Shown here: one piece after another, positions 36,140 through 46,689 of the stretch
Layout of the letters: each line of letters begins with the position of its first letter
How positions within the stretch are numbered: the first letter of the stretch is position 1
Source: Drechmeria coniospora
Lineage: Eukaryota; Ascomycota; Sordariomycetes; Hypocreales; Ophiocordycipitaceae
Reading direction: 5' to 3'
DNA length: 64,000 nucleotides
NCBI RefSeq assembly: GCF_001625195.1
Contig: NC_054389.1
Span: 9,172,520-9,236,519 of the forward strand
Position numbers and translations under genes: made by a program
The notes under the pieces: generated by a model
Database searches by the model: none
The model's input: only the letters and a program-made list of their open reading frames with translations
What the model was told of the DNA's origin: nothing

Positions 36140-37478
36140 ATGGGACCCGACGGTGCGTGGAGGGCATCCCTCTCAGCATTAGATCGATATGAAATCATCC
36201 AAAAACTGTGAGTGTGGCGAGGGAGTTCCTGATGCGACATGCCGCCAGCTGGCTGACAGTTCCGTGAGACAACAATATCTTCCACCCTCAATGAGTGGCG
36301 AGGCCATCGCCATCGAGCAAGCGGCACACGAAAACTCATCCTCGCGGGCGAGTGAAGCACAAGATACCCTAATTTGAAGGATACCGCCCTGACACCCCGT
36401 AGCAAGAGTACGACGCCGCCTGCTGCCCGCACAACATGGCGTCGCCATACCACACCGCCGCCCCCCCCCTGAACCTGGATTCTTCCACGCCGATCCCTCC
36501 AGCCTCGTCCGATCAACTGGGGATTCGCATAGGAAACTACACAAACTGCACACCCATCGGCAGCGGCGTCACTTCGGAAGTCTACCGTGCAGGTCCCTAC
36601 GCGCTGAAAGTCATCGTCGCCGTCGCCAACCTGGAACCGCACAATCCCCATCGCGAGGCCAAAATCTTGTCCAGCTTACGTCCACCCGTCATACCGCTTC
36701 TCGATGTCTTCCGTGACCACGAGCTACGTCTTGTCCTGCGGTTTCCGTACATGCCCCTCACCCTGGCTGATCTTCTAGATCGGCGGGACCGGAACAAGCA
36801 TGCGCCGACCAAGGAGCTTGCTTCCATTTTCAGGGACGTGCTGCGCGCGCTCGAGGCCATCCACCACGAGGCCATCATCCATAGGGACATGAAACCATCC
36901 GCCGTTCTCCTCCAGTCTCCCTCTGGTCCCGCTTTCCTCTCCGACTTTGGCACCGCCTGGCACCCCCACCTGTCGGCCTCGAGCGAGCGTCCGGACGACA
37001 AGATTCTCGACATCGGCACTGGGCCGTATCGCGCGCCCGAGGTCCTTTTCGGGGACAAGGCCTACGGCACTCCCGTGGACATGTGGGCCCTGGGCGTCAT
37101 GATCGCCGAGGCTGTCCAGCCGCCATCATCCCTTCTCTTCGAGTCGCGTCCCGTCAGCGAGGACGGAAACCAGCTCGGGCTCATCCTCAGCATTTTCAAG
37201 ACACTCGGCACTCCGACCCCCGAGACGTGGCCCGAGGCAAAGGCGCTGAAGGTTTCGCCCTTTGAACTTTGGACAGTATTTCCGCCTCGACCATGGCCCG
37301 AAATACTACCCGACACCGCGCCCGTGTGGCGGGAGGCCGTTGCCGCCCTCGTGACGTTTCACGCAAGGGCCACAGCGTCCGAGGTATGGCCCTGCTTCCT
37401 TGTTTTCTCGCCATGCCTTGTGCTAATTCACACAAGGCATACCGCTTTTCGTGCTTTGCAGAAGATGGGCTAAACTAA
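36140..37478 (+). CDS. Csk1-like CDK-type protein kinase
   Basis: Four exons, 36140-36207, 36260-36351, 36407-37383 and 37437-37478, give 392 residues. The kinase domain begins near residue 90: glycine loop IGSGVTSEVYRAG, ALKVIV with the ATP lysine, catalytic HRDMKPSAVLL (Lys of HxDxKxx present), magnesium DFG in LSDFGTAWHP, and GTGPYRAPEVLF in the activation segment. The Csk1-type insert FESRPVSEDGNQLGLILSIF follows the MWALGVMIAEA helix. The fission-yeast relative Csk1 is a CDK-activating kinase. The HRD loop has Met instead of the usual Leu/Val, which is tolerated. The N-terminal exons (MGPDGAWRASLSALDRYEII) are predicted because the frame runs in phase from 36140 through two introns; a simpler model would start at the ATG 36436. 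The second intron can be drawn as GT-AG (used here) or as GC-AG with the same length. Confidence 0.84.
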
Positions 37479-37593
37479 TGCCTACTCGTCCATGTCTATT
37501 GACTGCGGTAAACTCTACATGATAGCCAGAACACGGACCGCAAAACCAACTCTATTCCCACGGTGCAACGCCTGCAGGAGCGCTCGCAACCCC

Positions 37594-40500
37594 TCACTGT
37601 CGTCGTTTCGCCGTATCCGCGCCCAGGTAGTCGATCGGATTTCTGCACAGAGGGCAAGAGTTTTGGTTGCTGGTCTGGAACCACTTATACAGACACGACC
37701 GGTGGAAGAGGTTCTTGCACGTCGAGCAGCGCTTGTCGGGTGTGCGCTTGTCCGACGAGATGATGCTGTAGCAGATGGCGCACTCGGTCTGGCCCTTGAG
37801 TGCGCCGACGATGTTGCGCCGGAACACCTGCAGACCGTCCATTATGCTGCCGTTGGAGAAGGTGATGGCTCCCTGCGTCGTCATGATCCAACTTTGCCAC
37901 TTGCGTTCCGTCACGGCCACGCGATGCTGTCCCAACACGGTGATGCCGTCGATGGGGTAGCTCGACGGCACCTTGATGACGATCAAAGCCTGCTCCTCGT
38001 CCACCTCGTAGCCTGCCGTTACTTCCCGCGCAGCCCTGGAGACCTTGACGACGAGTTCCTTTTCGTCGCTGGGGGGCGCTTCCTGCGAATCTGCCCACGC
38101 TTGCACCTCGGCTAGTGTGTCGGCGATGATGAGAGGCGAGAAGAATTTCGTCGTCCATGTCTCGACGGCGATTCTTGTCTGCTTGGACCGGCAGTCAAGG
38201 TACCACGCCCTGAAGAGGCTTGGTATGTATTTAAGGGTTAGGTAAAACGAGTGCGCAAGCAGCCAATACATGCTCCTCTCGCCAGGCTCTGCGTCGGCAA
38301 GCTTGATGTCGAAGTCGCAAATTTGCTGCGGCCCTATGTTCTCTTTGTCGAGCTTGATCGGGTGGGCGGCGGAGTGGCCGAGGACGTCGAAGAGAAACTC
38401 GAGCAGCGGGTTCACATAATCGCCACTCTTGAGATGCTCCGTGTAATCGTTGCGAATCTTAAACGTCGAGGCGGAGAAGGCATCGAAGAGAAGCTTCCAA
38501 GAGAGGAGGTAGCAGCGGATGGAGGAAGGAAAGACGGCCAGTGCTTCGTCCGAGAACTTATCAAGAGTAGGCGGATCGAGCAAGAGCGAGAGAAGCTCGT
38601 CGGGTAGGCGAGCAACTGGTGGGGACTATTAGCATATGCATTCGAGACTTGGCCACGATAAGCACGTACCCTTCTTCTCCAGGAGAATATCGAATGCTTG
38701 CTGCTCTTGCTGGATGGGGATCTTCTTATGAAGCATCTCAAAAGCGGCCGTCTGAATATCGCGTGACTCGGACGCGACGAGGGGGAAGAGGTCAACAGGG
38801 TCGGGAATGCGCAGAACGGGCATCGTTTCAATCTCACGACGTAGCATCGCGTCCACGATCTCCAACGGTTGCGAATTCTCTTCACGACGCAGTTTCAGAA
38901 GCTCCACCAGACCGTTGGACTTGGCCGTGGAGAAGTCTCTCAGCGCATCCTGGAGATCGTCGTTTGGCTCTTGAATCCCCTCGAGGACTTTGAAGAGCTT
39001 GAGAGACGAGTGCACGGAGGGCAGTGCCTCGGAAAGGACCTGCTGTCCTGCGCGCTCCCATAGGCTAACGCAAAACTGGAGTGACTTTTCCCAGTAGGAT
39101 CCGTATACATCCTTCATGCAAGGCAGGAGGTGTGCCAGAGCGCGGCACATCTCGGCGCACACGTTTGCATCCAGATGACCGGCATCATCCATCCAAGAAG
39201 TGATTTGCTTTACGGCAAATACAATGCGGTTATTGGCCACGGGAAGCTCGCCTTGGCCATACAACTGTGCGCACATTGTTGTAAGAACCAGTGTAATGAT
39301 CGTTCTGTCGCTGCTCAGAGACGCGGCAGAAATGTCGCTGATAAGTCGATTACAAAAGTTGATTACTGCCTTGGACGACTGCAGTTTCTCCCCTAGCCCG
39401 GCGACAATACCAGCAGCAGGTAAGGCAGTTTGTGGTGTGGCCTTGAGAATATCTGGCCTGAGGAGCTGTTCTTCTAGCGATGCAGTATCTCCATGCAGCT
39501 CGGACAGTTCTTGCAACAGCTCGCTCAGGACCCTCGAGCTGTACACTCCACGTGGGGAAATTTCTGAAGACTCCTTTATCGTGAAGTTGATAAGACCTTG
39601 GATGATGGCGGCAATTCTATCGTCCGCAGCCAAGTCCCAGGTTTTTGCCTCGGCAAGAAAGCTGCTCAAAAGAGTCCTCGACGAGGTAACAAGGTTCTCT
39701 GCTTCGTTCATCGCTTCGTCATCGTCCAAATTTTCCCATAGGCCATTGTGACCGAGCAAAGTAATTTGGTCCGAGGCAAGGTGCACGGTCAAGATTTGAA
39801 GGTACAATAGCTCAATGTGCTGCTGTCGGGGGAGAACGATGCCTTCCGTCGTGCTCAACAGTTGGGCGGTAAAAATAGCCATTCTCGCGGGTACCGATCG
39901 ACCCTTTCTATCTCTCGAAACTCGAAGCTGACTCGGCGGAGATGTCAAAGCACGTTTCGGTAGAGACAGAGCACCACCAATGCTGCTGGTGATGGCGAGT
40001 GATGGATTCAGCGGCACTTCCAACATCGGCGAGAGCTCCGCCATCCACACGTTGGTACTGGGAAAGACATGCTCCCATGAAATATTTGTTCCAGCAGCGC
40101 CTTTGGCTTGGGAGACGAGGGTGCTAATTCTGCACGCATGTTAGCCGGGGAAAACTATCGATCTGCATTCCACAACGTACTCTAGAGATTGAGGTCTAGC
40201 GTGATCAAGATTAGACTGCAAAATTTCGACAACCGGCAACGCGCCATGCCCTGGGCCGTCCAGGAGGGAGCGAATCCTGGATGCCTGCAGAGAGACAGTG
40301 CTGTCAGCAAGTTCTGACAAGCTAAGGAGGTGAGCAACAAGTTCGGTGCGAATGGGATCCTCTTGACGGAACAAGTCTTTTCGTTGCTTGGCAATAATTT
40401 CCAACACATCGAGAGCCTCCTTCGACTCTGCTTCTATCGAAAGTCGCTTCACCATGCCAAGTACAATTTTTTGAATCGTCTCGGGATTGACGGCATTATG

Positions 40501-42573
40501 TGTAACGGCAGCTTCGACCAACTCTGTTGAGATGCCAACAGCATCGCCACCAATGACCGCTGGGCTGCAGACTTGGGAGCAGACGGCATCCTGCAGTTCT
40601 TCCGTGCTCTGGGCAATGCTGGAGGCCCTCTCTTGTGAGACGAGACAAATGAGAGCTGATATGCGGGCAGAAGAATCAAGTTTTAGAGACGACGCCGTCC
40701 AAAGTTTCCACAATGCATCGTAGTCAAAACCTTTCTCTGGGATGGCCGCAAGGAGGCCGAGGCAGGAGAAAAGCGACGGAGAGGATGCTGACTGGACGAC
40801 AGTTTCCATACTTTCCAGTGCAGATGATTGAAGAAAGTCGGCTAGTTGCACACCGGTATCAGCTACGAAAAGGTGTGGCGACGTGCTCAAGGCGTATTCG
40901 AGAGCTTGCGCCGCCCCGAACGGCTTCATGTTGCGACTTTTGAGAATATTGATGCATTGCGATATTATCTTGGTCGACGGGTGCACTGTTTGATCGAGTG
41001 ACTTGTCGGCGTCGAGCAGTCTGTCGTACAACAAGCCGACGAGGCCAAACCAGCGTCTTGCTTCCTCGCTGATCTTGGACTGTGATTCTTGGTAGCCTTT
41101 GGATACTCCGGGGAGAGAACCAGATATGTTGGAACAAAGCATATCCCCGAGGCGCCCCCACTCAGCCGCCAGAGCAGCAGCCAGTCGGGACGACAAACGC
41201 AACAAGCCGAGATGGATGTCGACAACAATTGTCATAGAATTCGGTCCGAGAGGAATCGAGGTCGGATGTTCGGATAGTGTGAAGAAGAATTGTTCGAAGA
41301 GAGGGAAAAGGTGCTGCCTTGCCAAGATCAGCTGGTCGTCTTCGGAGAGCGCTTTGAGGCATCTCCTGGCAGAGTCGTCGAAGCACTTCCAAGAGAATGA
41401 GGTGTTGGTCCGAGGCTCATCACGGCTGGCGATACCAAGTTTCAGGGACGCGAGTAGGCCGGAGGCACCTTCTGAGGTAAGAAGGTCCTGTGGAATCAAG
41501 GCTAAGAGGCTGTCCAGACACTCCCAGTACTTTGGGGGACTCCCCTGGGAGCCCTTGGCGATGAACGACTGCAGCCGGGCGAAGGGAGACTTCTTGTCGG
41601 CCGGACCCCCTAGCCAGATGTCGGGGTTCCGCTGGGTCAACTTGGTCAAGGCGCGGACGTACTCGAGCGCAGAGCCGGCTTGGCTTGTCTTTAGGCCTCC
41701 GGTGACGAAGGCTTGCTTAACCTTGACCGATTCGGCGTAGGGCAGGTCGCGCTCGAGACAGGCAAAGAGCAGCTGGCAAACGATCCTGCGAGCGTGTTGG
41801 TCCTTGAAGGTGATGCTCTTCCAGACGGCCTCCTCGGCAAAATATTCGTCGTATTTTTCTCGAAAGCTTTCCAGGTCCCCTCCTCTAAGCTGGATAAGAC
41901 CGAGGACGAGGGACATGCTGGCGGTGAGGACGCGAAAGTATACGACGTCGGCATCCTCGCTCGTCGTCGACCGCTCGTCGCTCAGGGTATCTTGGGTTTC
42001 TCGGACGGCCTCGATGGCGTAGTCGAGTATTTGCGTCTGGCACCTGGACCAGAAAGCAGACATCTTTTCGGGAGTGGTGAGGAAGGACGAGAGGCCATCG
42101 TTGGCGGCACGGGCAACGGCTCGGTCGCGGTCGTAGAGGCCGGAGAGCCATGCGCCGACGACCTTTGGGATTCGTCGCTCCATCCGCTTGCGAGCGGACT
42201 TGACAAGCTCGAACTGCAAGGTATGGGAGAGCTCGCGGACGCGTCGGGCGTTGTCTATGGAAAGGCGGGGATACAGCTGGGTCCAGATATCGAGGACAGC
42301 TTCGTCGACACCGCCAGTGTCGTCGTAGGGATGGGAGAGGACATGCTGCAAGAGGTCCTCGAGACCCTTGGTTTTCGTCGTGCTGTCCTTTTTCAGGATG
42401 TTCTTGAACGAGACGACGACATGAGGATCGGAGACGGCAGCGAAGGAGGGCGGTTGGGCGAGGTAGGAGAGCGAGGTTCCGCCAAAGGCTCCAATCCCGG
42501 CTCCAGTGCCAGCTCCAAAAGCTGGCCTGTCGACGGGCCGGGATGCGCCTTTGCCCAGCTGGGCGCGCTTCAT
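37594..42573 (-). CDS. LTN1: Listerin-type E3 ubiquitin ligase of ribosome quality control
   Basis: Three minus-strand exons, 42573-40181, 40129-38670 and 38615-37594, encode 1624 residues. The 51- and 54-bp introns restore one frame across what otherwise look like three separate genes. The N-terminus has the listerin block SYLAQPPSFAAVSDPHVVVS then FKNILKKDSTTKTKGLEDL. The long middle is HEAT/ARM-like helical. The C-terminal 60 residues are the RING: CAIC, RCSTC, LFHRSC, then CPLC, preceded by the conserved RWD-like region (NGSIMDGLQVFRRNI). Listerin binds the 60S subunit with Rqc2 and ubiquitinates stalled nascent chains. Length is close to yeast Ltn1/Rkr1 (about 1560). It is convergent with the Csk1-like gene, with 115 bp between stops. 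Confidence 0.95.
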
Positions 42574-43925
42574 GATGGCAGGTCGGCAAACGCAGCGGGA
42601 TGGAAGCTGTGGCTCCCAATGCTGGAGCGGCGTGACGTGGTGGTGGGTTGGTGCGTCGGAGGTGAGAGGAAATGGCCAAGCTGGCAAAATACTACTTGGA
42701 GCAAAAAAGTTGGCGGCCAAAATCTGGTCAAAGGTGGTGGTTGTATGATGTCACGAGCAACGCTGGCGAACAGGTGTGCTAGCAAGATGCAAAGCTCAAC
42801 CAACTTTTATTTTTGCACCACCACATCACCGCATCACCACACCACCGCACCACCATGGAACACGGAGCACGGAGCACAGAGGAGAATCATGTGTTGAGCA
42901 CCATGGCCATTGAGGCAGCAGATCAGTTCGTTGACCCAGCGGGCTCGAAAGGGGACGGACAATGCGCGAATGATTCTTGTTTCGAGTGCTCCGGTGCGCT
43001 TCAGGGGACCTGTGCCTTGTTCGGTGCACTCACCCACTGTCACACATGCCTACCACCGCTGACAACCGCACCTGGAGCATGCCACATCCACACATTCCAG
43101 GCAGAGGCACGCCACACGTCTGCTACCATCCGCAGTTGCGCAAAGTCAGCCATCGATGTGCTATGCATTTACTATCCATGATTGTTGTTATATCGCTTTT
43201 ATCTCGCAAACTATTCCATTCTCCCTACGCCCTGCGACGAAGCGTCTTCAGCTTGCTATGGATGTGTCAATAAAATGGTACACCAGAAGATGAAATCAAA
43301 TGGTAACCAATACTTTACCGCAGCTGATGTCTCATGATTAAACAAATGCCAGGCCTTTCCGCCAGGCCGTTCCCCCGCGTTGTTGTAGGTGTCTTCCCAC
43401 GAAGCCAATTGCCTGCCGACGACTCTGAAGTGTGCACTGCTGTTCCAACGAAGAAGTAGTTGGGGGAGAAGCCTGCGTGAGATTGTACATTACGCTGCAC
43501 TTGTACACCGACCTATTCATACACACTGAATCGCCGGCCCTGGCCTTGATCGAACCGTTGAAATATACGGATCACAAGTGCACAATAATATTGAAGATGC
43601 ACATCACGCCCCGGCGCCGATCGAAATTTCACCAGCATGATACCAGAGAGCATAGCAACATCAGCATACTGTCGTTGTACTGAGGTGAGGTCATCATACG
43701 TGACCGCATTCGCCTACAACATGGCCCGATTTTAGGATGGAAACGCTTGAAATGCAGACAAGAATGCCACGGCCATCATCCTTGTTGATGGAGTTTGCGA
43801 CTCGGTCAGCAAGTATGAAGCATAAAAATAAATCAATGCATCATTCCAACTCCACATTGCTGCACTATGACACGGCAGTATTGTTGTCGGGTTCGCGCAA
43901 TATTGGCAGTACTGTACAGTAACTA
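42574..43925. other. Spacer between LTN1 and the transposon
   Basis: A 1.35 kb stretch. It carries the LTN1 promoter and a CAC/CAT simple repeat at about 42815-42855. No gene was recognised. Confidence 0.6.
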
Positions 43926-43971
43926 AGTCAGACCCCCCACTCATGGGCCCCCCCCCCTCTTGGGCCCCCCA
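43926..43971 (+). repeat. Left terminal inverted repeat
   Basis: Starts AGTCAGACC, includes a run of ten C, and ends near CTTGGGCCCCCCA. It pairs with 45742-45787 on the opposite strand; the two differ in the C-run and in one G. Confidence 0.9.
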
Positions 43972-44068
43972 TTTTCCTACCTTCATCAATACAAGCTACA
44001 CATTACAACCGCGTTTTTTCGCGTAACTTAATTGATTTTTACAAGAATAACTATTCCTAGCTTATTTA

Positions 44069-45661
44069 ATGGCTAAAAAAGCTAAGTATACCGAAGAAAC
44101 GCTCCAACTAGCCGTATCGGCTGTAAAAAACGGCCTCTCGCAGTACTAAGCTATCTCTCAGTATGGAATTCCACGGACAACACTCTAAAACCGATTACGC
44201 GGCCACCTTCCAAGAAATAAAGCCTATATCCCGTTACAAAGGCTCTTAAGGGATCAAGAAAAGCACCTTTGCAATTGGGTCCTTATCCAAGGCGCATTAG
44301 GGCTACTACCGTTATATCAGCAATTAAAGGTCTTTACCGCCCGGATCCTTGTTGCAGGAGGGGACCTTTAACCCCTCGGCAAGAACTAGATTACGGGCTT
44401 TTTACGCCGTAACCCAGAAGTTAGTACCGTACAAGGTAAGTCTATTAATTCGTACCGTTTAAACGGTACTTCTACGAGCCTTATTAAAAATTGGTTTAAT
44501 TTACTAAGGCCCTCCGAGATCCAGGCTATCCCGCTATAATACCGTTGGAATATGGACGAAACTGGGATCCTCGAGGGCCTCGGTAGTAACGGCCTAGTAC
44601 TTAGGAGGTTGGATAAGACATTCCAACTAAAGAAGAAGGCTGGATTGCGTTATTGGACTACTATCGTGGAATATATATTAGCTATTGGCCAAGCCCTTCT
44701 ACTACTAGTCCTTTTTAAGGGTTAGGACTTACAATACCAATAGTTTCCGGAGAATCCGACCTTCCTCGAAGAGTAGTACTTTAAGGTAACCCCTAAAGGC
44801 TGGACTAACGACAAGGTTGCAATACAGTAGCTTAAGCAGATCTTTATACCTTAATCTGGAGTATCGAAAACGGAACGAAGGCTACTTATTGTTAATAGGT
44901 ACGGAAGTTATTAGACCGATCGATTTATATATGCCTGCTTCGAAAATGGTATCTACCTTTTATTCTTACTACTATACGCCTTATACGTCCTCTAGCTACT
45001 CGACGTATTGTGTTTTTCACCCGTTAAAGCTGCCTACCGCCGGGCTATCCAAGATATCCTTTTTAAGGCTTGTACTAACGATTTAGCGCCAGTTGGTAAG
45101 GCTACCTTCTTATATTGCTATTATTAAGCCCGTACGGAAGGTCTTACGGAACGGAATATTAGGGGAGGGTGGAAGGGGTCTGGGTTATGGCCTGTTAATA
45201 TAGTAAAGCCGTTACTAAGCCGCCTTATCTTGCAAGATAAACCCCCAGCTATCTCGGAAGCTAAAGCCCTAAAAAGGCAATTAGAAGAGGATTATAACCC
45301 TCTACGAACACCCCGACGATTACACGACTTTCGGAGCCTTATTGTGAAAATGTACGCGCCTAGTCAAATTGACCGTATAGCGCGGTAGCTATTTTCTAAG
45401 GTAGGCCGGGCCCTTAACGCTTAAAATACTACTCTTGCAACAGCCTAGGCTAGAATCCAACAACTGGAATATTAAGTCTATCGACTTAAGCCTCGGAAAA
45501 AACAAAAAGTAGCCTAAGATCCCAACGGCCGCTTCGTACAGATCGATAAGATTATCGAGACCCAAAAACGGTACGAACGAACACTTAATCCAGCACTATT
45601 ATTAGCAGAAACGTCTAGTTACGGATTTGAAGACCTTTGCTTTAAATGGCAGCTTAAATAG
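44069..45661 (+). pseudogene. Fot1/pogo transposase, multiple nonsense mutations
   Basis: From the ATG at 44069 a single register of 531 codons runs to TAG at 45661 with no indel that breaks frame. It contains the CENP-B/HTH-like region (LLRDQEKHLCNWVLIQGALG), the first catalytic aspartate in NMDETGILEG (44552 onward), and the second motif RRLLIV followed by AAT at 44894-44896, where the family has Asp. About 18 in-frame TAA/TAG stops interrupt it, at places where relatives have Gln or Trp where I can align them. This is the pattern of C-to-T and G-to-A change left by repeat-induced point mutation. The copy cannot make active transposase. Confidence 0.9.
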
Positions 45662-45741
45662 ATACTATAGATATTTTATTTTAATTTTATTGTATTAATA
45701 ATACCTCGTTTTGTGGCTTTGAAGATAGCTTGTTTTTCCGT

Positions 45742-45787
45742 ATTGGGGGGCCCAAGAGGGGGGGGGCCATGAGTGGGGGGTCTGACT
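45742..45787 (-). repeat. Right terminal inverted repeat
   Basis: The reverse complement begins AGTCAGACC and repeats the left end, with a nine-C run where the left copy has ten. Confidence 0.9.
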
Positions 45788-46689
45788 TACTCCCTACTGC
45801 CCCGACATATCTGTACTTACTGCCCCGTTCATAGTGTGATTCGTTCGCGGAGTGTCCATTTCCGGAAATCGGTAATCAAGCGCCTAAACTGCATCTGGTG
45901 ATGACGTCCACTTTAAGCTGATGAACGATAATCCAGGCGGCATCAATGAAAGGGCTTCAGAGGCTTCAGAGGGTAATCCTTTGTATGTCGAATGATCTGT
46001 TAAACATAAAATTAACGGGGAGAGAAAGGTGAAATAGAAACAATGACGGACCGCCCGATTTTTAGAAAGAGGAATCTCGGAGCAAGTTACAATCCGGAAA
46101 AGGTACTCCTGTAATAAGTACGGAGTACTTTGAAAAGTATAATAGAAACTGTATTAAGCTGCTCGTAGAACATAGGCGGAATTGTCCGCGGCGCAGAGTT
46201 CTGGGGAAATGGGGCGATATAATGAGTGGATCTCGGACCCATCTGCTCCAACGATTGGCCGGCACGCCGGACAGCAGGCGATGCCTCATGCGCACTACCC
46301 CTCACCAGACGAACCAGTCCCTCTGTGGCTCGGCGTAAAGGCGCTGGGGAGACCCTGTGATGTGGTGCCCCTACCACTAGTATCCGCCACTGGTGCCGAT
46401 ACAGGTACTGTTACTGCACCCAGACCAGCGTTAGGTACCTAGGTACGGAGTATGTTCACCAACACCTGAGTGACCGCCTCGGTCGTCATCGTCTCCTCCT
46501 CTGCTGCCATCGTCATCGCCCCCGAGTCTATCCTTTTCATCTATCGTTTGCCTTGCTGGCTCTAAACCGTAAGCCCAATGCTGCCAGCCAGCCAGTCATA
46601 GTGCCAACGTACACTTCCTATCTCTGGCCTCCATCTTCACATCACAGTTTCGTCACCAAGACGACGACGTCACTCCATGTCACTGCTGT
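45788..46689. other. Spacer between the transposon and the DLDKY-repeat gene
   Basis: About 900 bp. It contains a few dispersed motif copies near 46115 and 46435 and the promoter of the following gene. No gene was seen. Confidence 0.6.

Larger units (their letters stand above)
43926..45787. mobile_element. Fot1/pogo-type DNA transposon, inactivated by RIP-like mutation
   Basis: The element is 1862 bp, bounded by near-perfect terminal inverted repeats of about 45 bp starting AGTCAGACCCCCCACTCATGG. It is flanked by a TA duplication at 43924-43925 and 45788-45789, as expected of the Tc1/mariner superfamily. The interior is AT-rich compared with the neighbouring genes. It carries one full-length transposase frame in direct orientation, disrupted by about 18 stop codons but by no frameshift. 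Size and TA target match Fot1-like elements of filamentous fungi. Confidence 0.93.

Noticed and set aside
38629..40050. Treating the 38.6-40.1 kb and 40.1-42.7 kb frames as separate genes
   Set aside because: Two short canonical introns join them with the RING-containing 3' exon into one listerin gene with exact frame closure.
41713..42897. Plus-strand frame of 394 codons opposite the listerin N-terminus
   Set aside because: Antisense shadow; listerin on the other strand is unambiguous.
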